In this document: piece by piece, positions 1 through 6,996 of the stretch | Layout of the letters: the number at the start of each line of letters is the position of its first letter | Numbering within the stretch: the first letter of the stretch is position 1 | Origin: Planctomycetota bacterium | GTDB lineage: Bacteria; Planctomycetota; Phycisphaerae; Sedimentisphaerales; Anaerobacaceae | NCBI GenBank assembly: GCA_013202635.1 | Contig: JABMRO010000800.1 | Location: forward strand, 1 to 9,042 | Direction: 5' to 3' | Length of the DNA stretch: 9,042 nucleotides | Notes under the pieces: generated by a model | Told to the model about the DNA's origin: nothing | What the model saw: only the letters and a program-made list of their open reading frames with translations | Databases searched by the model: none | Made by a program: the position numbers and the translations under genes

Positions 1-312
1 AATCTTTTGTAATCGTGAATTGTCGGACAGCCTCCTAGTCTAGTGGATACCCATGGACCACCTTTGTTGCACTTCTGACGTACGCACTTAATTCTAGTCA
101 TTCACCCCCCGCGCTAACAACTGGGGCCTCTGTGATTTTTGATAGACCCTTATCTATTGGCTTTGGTGAGGCTAATTTGTCTGTCTTTTCAGAAACATTC
201 AGTAAAAATAACAGGGGTGGCGACAATAAAACTGGCGAGAAATTCAAAAATCATCTGCTGTAGTTTCTTATCTGAATGTTCTCGTTTACACATCTAAAGG
301 GAGGACAAACTT
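1..312. other. Gene-free region upstream of the AOR operon
   Basis: I see no supportable gene here. All three forward frames that enter from the left edge hit a stop within about 45 bases. Weak regulatory candidates are present. A GG-N10-GC spacing lies at 159-172 with a good TTGGC half and a poor second half, as in a sigma-54 -24/-12 element. A 9-base inverted repeat, AACATTCAG at 194-202 and CTGAATGTT at 272-280, is separated by 69 bases. A small palindrome, ATAGA/TCTAT, flanks 148-153. No clear sigma-70 -35/-10 pair, tRNA, or molybdenum/tungsten-cofactor riboswitch core was recognised. The Shine-Dalgarno sequence AGGGAGG ends 8 bases before the ferredoxin start. Confidence 0.6.
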
Positions 313-795
313 ATGCTGGCTACCGCAAGGAGAAGCAAAACGAGTGAGGAATCGCGGATAATTTATGGAAGACATATTAAAGTCACAGATAAGAATGCAT
401 GTACTGGATGCCAAAACTGTGAGCTCGTATGTTCGCTTCACCATGACGGGAAATGCAGTTCAAGTCTTGCAAGAATACATATCTCAAAGGACCTTTTTAT
501 AGGAGACTACGAACAGGAGACTTGTGCCCAGTGCGAAAGGCCCAAGTGTCTGCCTGCTTGTCCGGTGGAGGGGGCATTAACCGTTGACCCAAGGACTGGC
601 GCAAAGGTTATTGATCCGGGATTGTGCACTGGCTGCCGTGCCTGCGAGGAAGCTTGCATTTTTGCCCCATCAGCCTCACGCATAAAATATGACATCGAAA
701 GAAATGTATGCATAAAATGCGATCTTTGCGGCGGCGATCCACAATGTGTGAAGGTCTGCCCAGTTAATATTCTTGCATACCAGACCCCAAAATGA
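313..795 (+). CDS. Four-cluster [4Fe-4S] polyferredoxin, electron-transfer subunit of an AOR (AorA/HycB-like)
   Basis: This 160-residue soluble protein should carry electrons from the adjacent aldehyde oxidoreductase to a cytoplasmic acceptor. It has four cysteine groups: C30/C33/C36/C40 (CTGCQNCELVC), C71/C74/C79/C83 followed by Pro, C105/C108/C111/C115, and C133/C136/C145/C149 followed by Pro. That is the four-cubane pattern of the DmsB/HycB/AorA ferredoxin family. C48 and C139 are extra cysteines. There is no signal peptide or membrane segment. The ATG at 313 is preceded by AGGGAGG at 298-304 with 8 bases of spacing, and no later Met precedes the first cluster. Its stop lies 17 bases before the AOR start, and the AOR ribosome site directly follows it, so the two are almost certainly co-translated. 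In Aromatoleum-type AorABC the same small subunit forms a polyferredoxin wire. Family and role are secure; the exact partner after it is unknown. Confidence 0.9.
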   Translation: MLATARRSKTSEESRIIYGRHIKVTDKNACTGCQNCELVCSLHHDGKCSSSLARIHISKDLFIGDYEQETCAQCERPKCLPACPVEGALTVDPRTGAKVIDPGLCTGCRACEEACIFAPSASRIKYDIERNVCIKCDLCGGDPQCVKVCPVNILAYQTPK

Positions 796-799
796 CTCT

Positions 800-804
800 G
801 GAGG
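800..804 (+). promoter_or_regulatory. Shine-Dalgarno site that fixes the AOR start at 813
   Basis: GGAGG at 800-804 stands 8 bases before the ATG at 813. The in-frame ATG at 792 overlaps the ferredoxin stop (ATGA) but would place this ribosome site inside its own coding sequence. The protein from 813 begins MSKTHGWVG, a usual AOR N-terminus, so 813 is preferred. Confidence 0.75.
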
Positions 805-812
805 TATTTGAT

Positions 813-2729
813 ATGAGCAAAACACATGGGTGGGTTGGGAAAATCCTTAGAGTAGATCTCACAACACGAAGTATTTCTGAGATAGATACGACAAAATATG
901 CACGGTTTATTGGGGGATTAGGTATAGGTGCGAGAATTGCTTGGGAGGAGATTCCTCCCGGAACTGGCCCCTTTGATGCTGAGAATATGCTTCTTTTCAT
1001 GACAGGGCCTCTCGGGGGCATTCCTATTGTCCCTGGAGCAGGTAGAGGAAGTCTGTGCGGAGTAAGCCCTCATGTTCACCCAAAACCCAGCTTCACTTAC
1101 TCAAACATGGGGGGTGATTGGCCAACGGAGCTGAAGTTTGCTGGATATGATGGACTCGTTGTTCAGGGCAGTGCGGATAAGCCTGTGTACTTGTGGATTT
1201 CTGACAGAAACGTTGAGATAAAGGATGCAAAACACCTCTGGGGCCTGGATACCTACGAAACTCAAAAGAGGATTATCTCGGAGTTAGAAAATCGCGATTC
1301 TAGAACGGTATGCATAGGACCAGCAGGCGAGAATAGAGTACGATTTGCTTCGGTCATGTCCGACACGGGATCCGCCTTTGGGCAGGGAGGATTTGGTGCG
1401 GTTATGGGATCAAAAAATCTTAAGGCAATAACCGTTAGAGGTTCCGGGGGAGTCTCAATTGCCAAACCAGAAGAGCTTCTCAGTATTGTGAAATACGCCA
1501 ACAGCATTGTTTTCGGGATCTGCACACCTGGATCCTTTGAAGGCCAGACGGGGCCAGAGGGAAAGCTGTGGGGATTGAATTCAGGAATCGCTCTTGCTGA
1601 AGCAGGGTACGGCAAACATTCAGATGCCTGTCGGGGTTGTGCCAAAGGATGTCGCGGATATTTCACAGTGCCTGGTGTGCCCACTGGGCATGGACAAGGA
1701 ATGTGCGTACAATGGTTTTACGGTATAGCGAGGGATCCTTCAAATGATGGGGTCACGATGGGGGACAAGGCGACTTGGCTTGCGAAATCGCTTGGAGATA
1801 CGCTGGGTATAAATGTCGTTGAGATAAGCGGAATGCTCTTTTGGCTCAGGGACGCTCTAAAGGAAGGAATAATAACGGAGAAAGAGCACCCTATGCCAAA
1901 ATTCCTGGGTGGAACAACAGATGATGAAGCTTTTCTCACCACGTTGATGGAAGGTATAGCTTATAGAAAGGGCTTTGGCGATCTTCTGGCCGAGGGCACG
2001 GCTCGTGCTGCTGAGAAGATGGGTGGAAAGGCCTGGGATATATACGAACGGTACTTTATGGCCCATGGGATGCACACGCACTGGGCTGACTCTGTTCTAG
2101 GCTGCTTGCAGTGGGCAATGGACTCCAGAGACCCATTCGCCAGCGGCCACGACTACCTCTATGGCATGAACAATCCGGCAGCAGCGGAGTTTGCATGGGG
2201 TACTAAGGATGCTGCTGACCCAGAGTCTTACGACCATGTACCCCAAACACTTACTATAATCGAGCACAACAGGATGTATAAGGACATGCTCCCTCTCTGC
2301 GACTTTGCCTTTCCGGTGATATCCACACCGTTTACCGCAAATGGACTCGGCGATATGGAGTTACCGATGAAGATTTTCCAACCAACAACAGGTCTCGATC
2401 TGGGTGAGCAAGGCCTACGCAAGGCAGCCGAGGCAGTGTTCAACCTCTTGAGGGCCATAGCAGTAAGGGATGGCCGCACAAGAGAGCAGGACACTGTCTA
2501 TAAGTCTAAGTTCGACAGAGCTTTCTTCCGTAACGGTATGGCGAGAATGTTCAAAATGTTTGGCCCGCTGGACAAGGAAAAATGGGAGAAAATGAAGGAC
2601 AACTTCTATAGAGAATGCGGATGGGATGTAGAGAAAGGCTGGCCGACCGAAGAAAAACTCCGGGAACTCGATTTAGCGGACGTTGCTGAAGAACTCAAGA
2701 AGCTCGGTAAGCTACCATCGTCGATATAG
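813..2729 (+). CDS. Tungsten/molybdopterin aldehyde:ferredoxin oxidoreductase family, catalytic subunit (AorB-like)
   Basis: This 638-residue cytoplasmic enzyme belongs to the AOR family. The family uses a tungsten (sometimes Mo) bis-pterin and one [4Fe-4S] cluster to oxidise aldehydes to carboxylates with ferredoxin. The N-terminal domain begins GWVGKILRVDLTT and includes FIGGLGIGAR (32-41) and the MGGDWPTELKFAGYDG stretch (99-114). The cluster ligands are C273, C276 and C280 (CxxCxxxC) plus C496, which match the four ligands of Pyrococcus AOR. The two pterin-binding motifs of the DxxGLC type appear as DTLGIN (329-334) and DMLPLC (491-496, Pro for Gly). The length is slightly above the usual 605-620. 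The substrate cannot be read from sequence. Related family members include GOR, FOR and the benzoyl-CoA reductase subunit BamB, so 'aldehyde' is the default rather than proven. The preceding polyferredoxin argues for a two-subunit AorAB enzyme; no FAD/NADH subunit follows. The gene runs convergently into the transporter operon. Confidence 0.92.
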   Translation: MSKTHGWVGKILRVDLTTRSISEIDTTKYARFIGGLGIGARIAWEEIPPGTGPFDAENMLLFMTGPLGGIPIVPGAGRGSLCGVSPHVHPKPSFTYSNMGGDWPTELKFAGYDGLVVQGSADKPVYLWISDRNVEIKDAKHLWGLDTYETQKRIISELENRDSRTVCIGPAGENRVRFASVMSDTGSAFGQGGFGAVMGSKNLKAITVRGSGGVSIAKPEELLSIVKYANSIVFGICTPGSFEGQTGPEGKLWGLNSGIALAEAGYGKHSDACRGCAKGCRGYFTVPGVPTGHGQGMCVQWFYGIARDPSNDGVTMGDKATWLAKSLGDTLGINVVEISGMLFWLRDALKEGIITEKEHPMPKFLGGTTDDEAFLTTLMEGIAYRKGFGDLLAEGTARAAEKMGGKAWDIYERYFMAHGMHTHWADSVLGCLQWAMDSRDPFASGHDYLYGMNNPAAAEFAWGTKDAADPESYDHVPQTLTIIEHNRMYKDMLPLCDFAFPVISTPFTANGLGDMELPMKIFQPTTGLDLGEQGLRKAAEAVFNLLRAIAVRDGRTREQDTVYKSKFDRAFFRNGMARMFKMFGPLDKEKWEKMKDNFYRECGWDVEKGWPTEEKLRELDLADVAEELKKLGKLPSSI

Positions 2730-2761
2730 TCTTCCTCGATGGGTGGTTTGATTAGGCTAGA

Positions 2762-2813
2762 TTTGGCCTTAGTGCCAAAATTAGTATGTCCTGGACCAAT
2801 CGGATACTAATTT
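2762..2813. terminator. Convergent intergenic hairpins, possible bidirectional terminator
   Basis: The 90-base gap between the two convergent operons holds two adjacent stems. The first is TTTGGC/GCCAAA (2762-2767 with 2774-2779), with a 6-base loop. The second is a perfect 10-bp stem, AAATTAGTAT at 2778-2787 with ATACTAATTT at 2804-2813. An alternative pairing of the second adds TCC/GGA near the loop. The position is ideal for ending both transcripts. However, the 10-bp stem is AT-rich, and no long T-tract follows it on either strand (only TTT on +, TTTT on -). A classical intrinsic terminator is therefore not certain. Confidence 0.45.
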
Positions 2814-2819
2814 AAAAAC

Positions 2820-3845
2820 TCATCGCAAGCTGAGAATCTTCTCCGCCTCTGCTTGAAATTGTTCAAAATAATCAATTGTTTCTGCAGACGCTGCGATCTT
2901 CTCATAATTGTAACAAAAAACGGTGTGACCATCAGCCACCTCTCGAAGCGCAGGCATTTTGGTCCGGCAGCGGTCTTCAACTAAAGGGCAACGCCCTGCC
3001 AGATAGCAACCCTTGGGGAGATCAATAGGGCTGGGTATCTCTCCTATCAAATTAATTACAGAGGGTTGGTTCAAATTTGGATTTGGTAGCAGTACAGATG
3101 ACATTAATCCGACTGCATAAGGGTGTCTGGGCTTTGAGAATATCTGCTCCGATGTCCCTTCCTCGACTATCATCCCTAGATACATTACAGCCACCCTTTT
3201 GCTGATATAGCGCACTGTATTTAGATCATGGGATATAAACAAGTAAGCAGTACCTAAGCTTTTTTGTAATTCGATCAACAGGTCGATGATCTCCGCTCTT
3301 GCTGTCGGATCAAGTGCCGAGGTCGGTTCGTCAAGAACGATGAGTTCTGGCTGCGTGACAATTGCACGCGCGATACCCACACGTTGCTGTTGGCCGATGC
3401 TAAGTTCTGCGGGGTATTGTTCAAGCATTTTTCGAGAAAGGCCGACACGCCTTATGACATCCTCTATCCTCTTATCACGTCCCTTGCTCGATATTACCAA
3501 TGCGCGCAGGGGCTCTTCAAGCGTATCTCTTATGTGCCTACGAGGGTCCAATGACTCCGCAGGCTCTTGAAAAACGAGTTGCATCTTACCACGTAGCCCT
3601 CGGGATCGTACGTTGTGCTTTCCCCCGATGCGCCTACCTTGAAAAAGTATTTGACCGGCAGTAGGCTTTATTAGCCCCAGGACACATCGACCAATGGTCG
3701 TCTTACCGGATCCAGACTCCCCAACGAGTGCTAATGTCTCTCCCTTTTCGACGGCAAAATTTACTCCGTTCACCGCCTGCACGACAGTCCTTGAATTGGT
3801 AATTGGAAAGTGCTTCACAAGCTCATGAATTTCCAAAAGAGCCAT
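2820..3845 (-). CDS. Peptide/nickel-type ABC importer ATPase, DppF/OppF-like
   Basis: This 341-residue ATPase is the last gene of the importer operon and should pair with the DppD-type ATPase encoded just upstream. From the ATG at 3845, Walker A is GESGSGKTT (42-50), the Q-loop glutamine is Q93 (VFQEP), Walker B is LIVLDEP with D172/E173, and the switch histidine is H206 (ISHDL). Its own ATP-binding half is therefore intact. The signature motif is LSIGQ (148-152), with Ile in place of the first Gly of LSGGQ. The C-terminal oligopeptide-transporter domain contains HPYAVGLMSSV (241-251) and four cysteines, C280, C286, C293 and C311. Related DppD/DppF tails have been shown or proposed to bind an FeS cluster. 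Start choice: GAGAGG lies 8 bases before the ATG at 3845, which sits just after the upstream stop. A longer TTG-started reading (3875) is less likely. The substrate is not readable. Confidence 0.92.
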   Translation of the reverse strand: MALLEIHELVKHFPITNSRTVVQAVNGVNFAVEKGETLALVGESGSGKTTIGRCVLGLIKPTAGQILFQGRRIGGKHNVRSRGLRGKMQLVFQEPAESLDPRRHIRDTLEEPLRALVISSKGRDKRIEDVIRRVGLSRKMLEQYPAELSIGQQQRVGIARAIVTQPELIVLDEPTSALDPTARAEIIDLLIELQKSLGTAYLFISHDLNTVRYISKRVAVMYLGMIVEEGTSEQIFSKPRHPYAVGLMSSVLLPNPNLNQPSVINLIGEIPSPIDLPKGCYLAGRCPLVEDRCRTKMPALREVADGHTVFCYNYEKIAASAETIDYFEQFQAEAEKILSLR

Positions 3846-3850
3846 TTTCT

Positions 3851-4882
3851 CTACCTCTCTACGGGAAAATAACAACGCACGAAATGACCTGGATCGATCT
3901 CGTGGAGCGCCGGTCGCTCTTCGTGTCTACACCGATCATGTACGCGTACACACCTCGGGGCGAAAGGGCAAGCAGTTCCAAGCTCACTGGGCTTGAAACG
4001 TATTCCTTCCTTGAACCACTGTCTTCGAAGGCGTGGGTTATGCGAGAAAGCTGCGAGAAGCATAATCGTATAAGGGTGGCAAGGGTTCTCAAAAAAAGTT
4101 TCCCTTTTTGCCATCTCCACGATTGCCCCGGCATAAATTACTGCAACCCTGTCGCAAAAATGAGCCGTAATCCCTATGTCACGGGTGATGAAAAGCGTTG
4201 AGGTATTGTGCTCGCGAACCAGATTCCTCATCAGATCAAGAACCTGCGCCTGGATTGTTACATCTAATCCGCTTGTTGCGTCATCGGAAATAATGAACTT
4301 TGGAGAACAGATCAGTGCATTGGCCAAGACGACCCGCTGGGCCATACCGCCACTCAATTCATGTGGATACGACTCAAAGCGGCGTTTCGGATCAGGTATG
4401 GCCACCTTGCGAAGCATATCTTCTGCCATTCGCTCTGCCTCAGCCCAGCCAATATCAAGATGGTATTTTGCAACGCTGGCTATCTGTTTCCCCACACGAA
4501 GCAAGGGGTTTAGTTCACTACGCGGATTTGGAATCACCATCGAAATTTCTCGCCCTCGAACATTGCGCATTTCATCCTCACTCATTTCTCCAATGTCACG
4601 GCCCTCAAACAAAACTCTTCCCTGTATTACTCGGCCAGGAGGCGGCACGAGCCCCATGATCGCCCTTGCCAATACCGTTTTCCCCGATCCAGACTCACCG
4701 ACAAGACCGACAACCTCGCCCTGCGCAAATGCCAGACTGACACCTCGCACAGCAGCGATTGGCTCAGCCCCGTACACAGGAAATGATACGTGCAAGTCGG
4801 AAACCTCCAAAACTGTTTGGAGCAACGCCCGATTCTTCTGAGAAGGGAAAAGGCTTGTCTTAGTGACGGAAAACTGCTGCAT
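3851..4882 (-). CDS. Peptide/nickel-type ABC importer ATPase, DppD/OppD-like, with degenerate catalytic residues
   Basis: This 343-residue ATPase (numbered from the ATG at 4882) has a normal Walker A, GESGSGKT (62-69), and a normal signature, LSGGM (176-180). Three conserved catalytic positions are changed. The Q-loop glutamine is Pro118 (MVIPNP instead of the usual FQDP type). The catalytic glutamate after the Walker B aspartate is Asp201 (IISDDATSGLD instead of ADEPTxxLD). The switch histidine is Arg234 (FITRDIG instead of FITHDLG). Codons CCA, GAC and CGT are clear, and the frame is open throughout. The C-terminal transporter domain (HPYTIMLLAA) and its four cysteines, C305, C311, C318 and C337, are present. 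Its own ATP site is probably weak or non-hydrolytic, while it supplies a good signature to the DppF site. An upstream TTG at 4888, overlapping the permease stop, has a better-spaced AGGA and would add two residues; the ATG was preferred. Confidence 0.9.
   Translation of the reverse strand: MQQFSVTKTSLFPSQKNRALLQTVLEVSDLHVSFPVYGAEPIAAVRGVSLAFAQGEVVGLVGESGSGKTVLARAIMGLVPPPGRVIQGRVLFEGRDIGEMSEDEMRNVRGREISMVIPNPRSELNPLLRVGKQIASVAKYHLDIGWAEAERMAEDMLRKVAIPDPKRRFESYPHELSGGMAQRVVLANALICSPKFIISDDATSGLDVTIQAQVLDLMRNLVREHNTSTLFITRDIGITAHFCDRVAVIYAGAIVEMAKRETFFENPCHPYTIMLLAAFSHNPRLRRQWFKEGIRFKPSELGTACPFAPRCVRVHDRCRHEERPALHEIDPGHFVRCYFPVER
3854..3859 (-). promoter_or_regulatory. Shine-Dalgarno site for the DppF-like gene
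   Basis: On the minus strand GAGAGG sits inside the last codons of the DppD-like gene and ends 8 bases before the ATG at 3845. It supports translational coupling and this start over the in-frame TTG at 3875. Confidence 0.55.
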
Positions 4883-4884
4883 TT

Positions 4885-5895
4885 TCAATCTCGTGTCCTG
4901 GGATCAATAGCGAAACATATGAGGTCAACGACTAAATAGACAATGAGTGACAAGACTGCCGCAAATAACACAAATCCCAGTACTGGGTTGATGTCAGCAT
5001 TCAGCACACCCTGGACAGCATACTGACCGGCGCCTCCCCAACTGAAGACGATCTCAACAAGAACCGCCCCACCGATCAGAAAACCGTATAGAACACTGAC
5101 CATTGTGATCACCGGAGGAAGAGAGTTAAGCAACGCCTGACGAACAACGACGTTTTTCGGCAGTCCACACATCTCGCTATATCTTGTAAAGTCGGATTCA
5201 AGCATCCTTTCAGTTGTTGACTGAGTCATCTTGATGATCGGCCCAGCATTTATCAGTCCCAGTGTAAGGACCGGTAGCAGCAGATGGCCGACGGCTGACC
5301 GGAACGCTTCCCAATCCCAAGCCAGGATGCTGTCGATAGCGTACATGCCGGTAACCGCAGGGGGTGTTATTATATAGATATCTAGTCGACCCAAGGGTGC
5401 AGGGACCCATTTTAGCACAGTGAAAAATATGAAAATAAAAATCAATCCAAGCCAGAAATCGGGCAGAGCCCCAGCCAATAGGCCATAGTAGTCAGCGATC
5501 TTGCGCAACACTCCACGTTTCAAATGTGCACCCAGCACGCCTAAAGGCAATCCAATTGCCAAAGCCGTAAGCATGGCAAAGCTGATCAACTCGATGGTCG
5601 CAGGGAATCTTTTGAGAAGGTCCTCGAGAACCGGGCGAGTCGTCTGCCAAGATTTCCCCAAATCCCCTTGCACAAAATTGGCGATGTAGTATCCGAACTG
5701 GACGACAATAGGCTTGTCGAGTCCAAGATTCGACCTGAGTTCGGCCAGAGCATCACCCGTAGCGAAAGGCCCAAGCATCATGATAGCGGGGTCACCTGGA
5801 ATAAGCTTAAGCAGAAAAAAACTCACCAAAACGATTCCAAGGATCTGTGGCCCAATGAAAAGAAGGCGACCTAAGATATAGCGCGCAATCCGCAT
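4885..5895 (-). CDS. ABC importer permease, DppB/OppB-like
   Basis: This 336-residue inner-membrane permease forms half of the translocation channel. It starts MRIARYILGRLLFIGPQILG with a first membrane helix at about residues 11-31, followed by the family's LIPGDPA (31-37). A periplasmic segment ends in GDLGKSW (77-83). The remaining helices cluster at about 101-123, 139-162, 203-223, 263-285 and 304-330. The cytoplasmic EAA loop that contacts the ATPases is at about 239-261 (MCGLPKNVVVRQALLNSLP). The tail IDPRTRD is typical of DppB. The ATG at 5895 is preceded by GAGGAG (5899-5904). It ends 2 bases before the ATG of the DppD-like ATPase, which implies coupling. It lies after, not before, the DppC-type gene, the reverse of the usual dppABCDF order. 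Confidence 0.93.
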   Translation of the reverse strand: MRIARYILGRLLFIGPQILGIVLVSFFLLKLIPGDPAIMMLGPFATGDALAELRSNLGLDKPIVVQFGYYIANFVQGDLGKSWQTTRPVLEDLLKRFPATIELISFAMLTALAIGLPLGVLGAHLKRGVLRKIADYYGLLAGALPDFWLGLIFIFIFFTVLKWVPAPLGRLDIYIITPPAVTGMYAIDSILAWDWEAFRSAVGHLLLPVLTLGLINAGPIIKMTQSTTERMLESDFTRYSEMCGLPKNVVVRQALLNSLPPVITMVSVLYGFLIGGAVLVEIVFSWGGAGQYAVQGVLNADINPVLGFVLFAAVLSLIVYLVVDLICFAIDPRTRD

Positions 5896-5952
5896 CTGCT
5901 CCTCAAATTTCTCGTGTGTTAATTGCTTCTACTGCAGGTTCTCGAAAGCGTG

Positions 5953-6948
5953 TTATTTGCCGATAGAGCCCGCAAGTACACGGCGCCTCGCTGGATCCAA
6001 GATGACTTCAACGCTGGATCCAATAAGGGCAAAGCCAAATACCGTGACGGCCAGAGCTATCCCTGGAAATACAGATGGCCACCACTGGCCGGTCACTATG
6101 TTCTGAAACCCCATTGCGATCATGAGGCCCCACTCTGGGGTTGGCGCTTCGACACCGGCGCCGATAAAACTGAGCCCTGCTGCAAGCAACACTGACCATC
6201 CGATATTAACCGACAGATGTGCCAACACCGGCGCCATGGAGTTGGGTATGACGTGTTTGATAAGAATTCCGGCATCCGAGACGCCTCCAATATAAGCTGC
6301 CTCAATATACCGCATACGGCGAACGGACAGAACCTGACTGCGCATTAAGCGCAGGTAAATGGGAGTGTTGACAAAGGCAATTGCAATGACGACACTTTGT
6401 ATACTCTGGCCGATAACAGCCACCACAGCAATGGCGAAAACGAAGAACGGAAATGCCTGAAGCACGTCTGAAGCGCGAATTACAAATGCAGCGACAAGAC
6501 TACTCAATCCACCTCCTTCTTGATAGTATCCGACTATAGCGCCAAGCGATGATCCCAGAACCGCCGCCAAAAGGGTGGCCGCCAGGGCTATTGTAAGGTC
6601 GTAGCGTGGAGCGTAAATGATTCTGCTGAATATGTCCATCCCAACCGCATCCGTGCCCAGCCAGTGACGCAGGCTCGGCGCTTGGAGATACTCAGCAGCA
6701 TTGGCTGTCTCAGGTGGATATGGCGCAATCCATGGTGCAGTAACCGCCACCAAACATACCATAAAGACGAGGCCATAACCTATGGCAAACATAGGTCGGG
6801 CACGAAGCACCGCCAGAAAAAACCTAATGTTTGACAGAGCGCCAAGCACCCGACCCTTTTTTCTTAACGATCCGGGGGTTTTTTGACCGCCATTCTTCAT
6901 ATCACATACCATGCCTGTTTTAGTTTTATCATTCAACACGGTACCCAT
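5953..6948 (-). CDS. ABC importer permease, DppC/OppC-like
   Basis: This 331-residue inner-membrane permease is the second half of the channel. It carries the DppC signatures HWLGTDAVGMDIFSRIIY (95-112), the EAA loop YIEAAYIGGVSDAGILIKHV (214-233) with IPNSMAPVL after it, and LSFIGAGVEAPTPEWGLMI (259-277). Its end is a DPARRR tail (318-323). The first helix is at about 54-74, and a cytoplasmic N-tail of about 40-50 basic, polar residues precedes it. That tail is longer than usual, and the start is uncertain: ATG at 6948 has only weak AGGA/GAGAA upstream, and in-frame ATGs at 6912 and 6900 would shorten the tail to a more common length. It is separated from the binding protein gene by 75 bases containing a hairpin, and from the DppB-like gene by 57 bases. 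Confidence 0.92.
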   Translation of the reverse strand: MGTVLNDKTKTGMVCDMKNGGQKTPGSLRKKGRVLGALSNIRFFLAVLRARPMFAIGYGLVFMVCLVAVTAPWIAPYPPETANAAEYLQAPSLRHWLGTDAVGMDIFSRIIYAPRYDLTIALAATLLAAVLGSSLGAIVGYYQEGGGLSSLVAAFVIRASDVLQAFPFFVFAIAVVAVIGQSIQSVVIAIAFVNTPIYLRLMRSQVLSVRRMRYIEAAYIGGVSDAGILIKHVIPNSMAPVLAHLSVNIGWSVLLAAGLSFIGAGVEAPTPEWGLMIAMGFQNIVTGQWWPSVFPGIALAVTVFGFALIGSSVEVILDPARRRVLAGSIGK

Positions 6949-6996
6949 GATTTCTCAGCATCCTAAATGGCGTCTCCAAACCCCTGCATCATGAAA

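Noticed and set aside
28..60. tRNA-like D-arm sequence (TCTAGTGG) near the left edge
   Set aside because: No acceptor, anticodon or T-arm can be built around it.
36..60. Shared CCATGGAC-containing stretch here and at 8748-8755, as a common operator of both operons
   Set aside because: Only about eight contiguous bases match, they lie at very different distances from the genes (about 255 versus 55-60 bases), and CCATGG is a common palindrome.
792..812. ATG at 792 overlapping the ferredoxin stop as the AOR start
   Set aside because: The good Shine-Dalgarno GGAGG at 800-804 lies downstream of it and serves the ATG at 813, and AOR proteins start near MSKTHGWVG-like sequence.
507..827. A minus-strand open frame opposite the ferredoxin
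   Set aside because: The plus strand carries an intact four-cluster cysteine pattern, which the mirror frame only shadows.
3803..4201. A 132-codon plus-strand open frame across the junction of the two ATPase genes
   Set aside because: It lies opposite conserved C-terminal and N-terminal ATPase sequence on the minus strand, and no family is recognisable.
4176..4841. A 221-codon open frame on the plus strand, opposite the DppD-like gene
   Set aside because: It is antisense to a clearly conserved ATPase, has no ribosome site of note and its translation is low-complexity Ser/Arg/Thr-rich, typical of a mirror frame.
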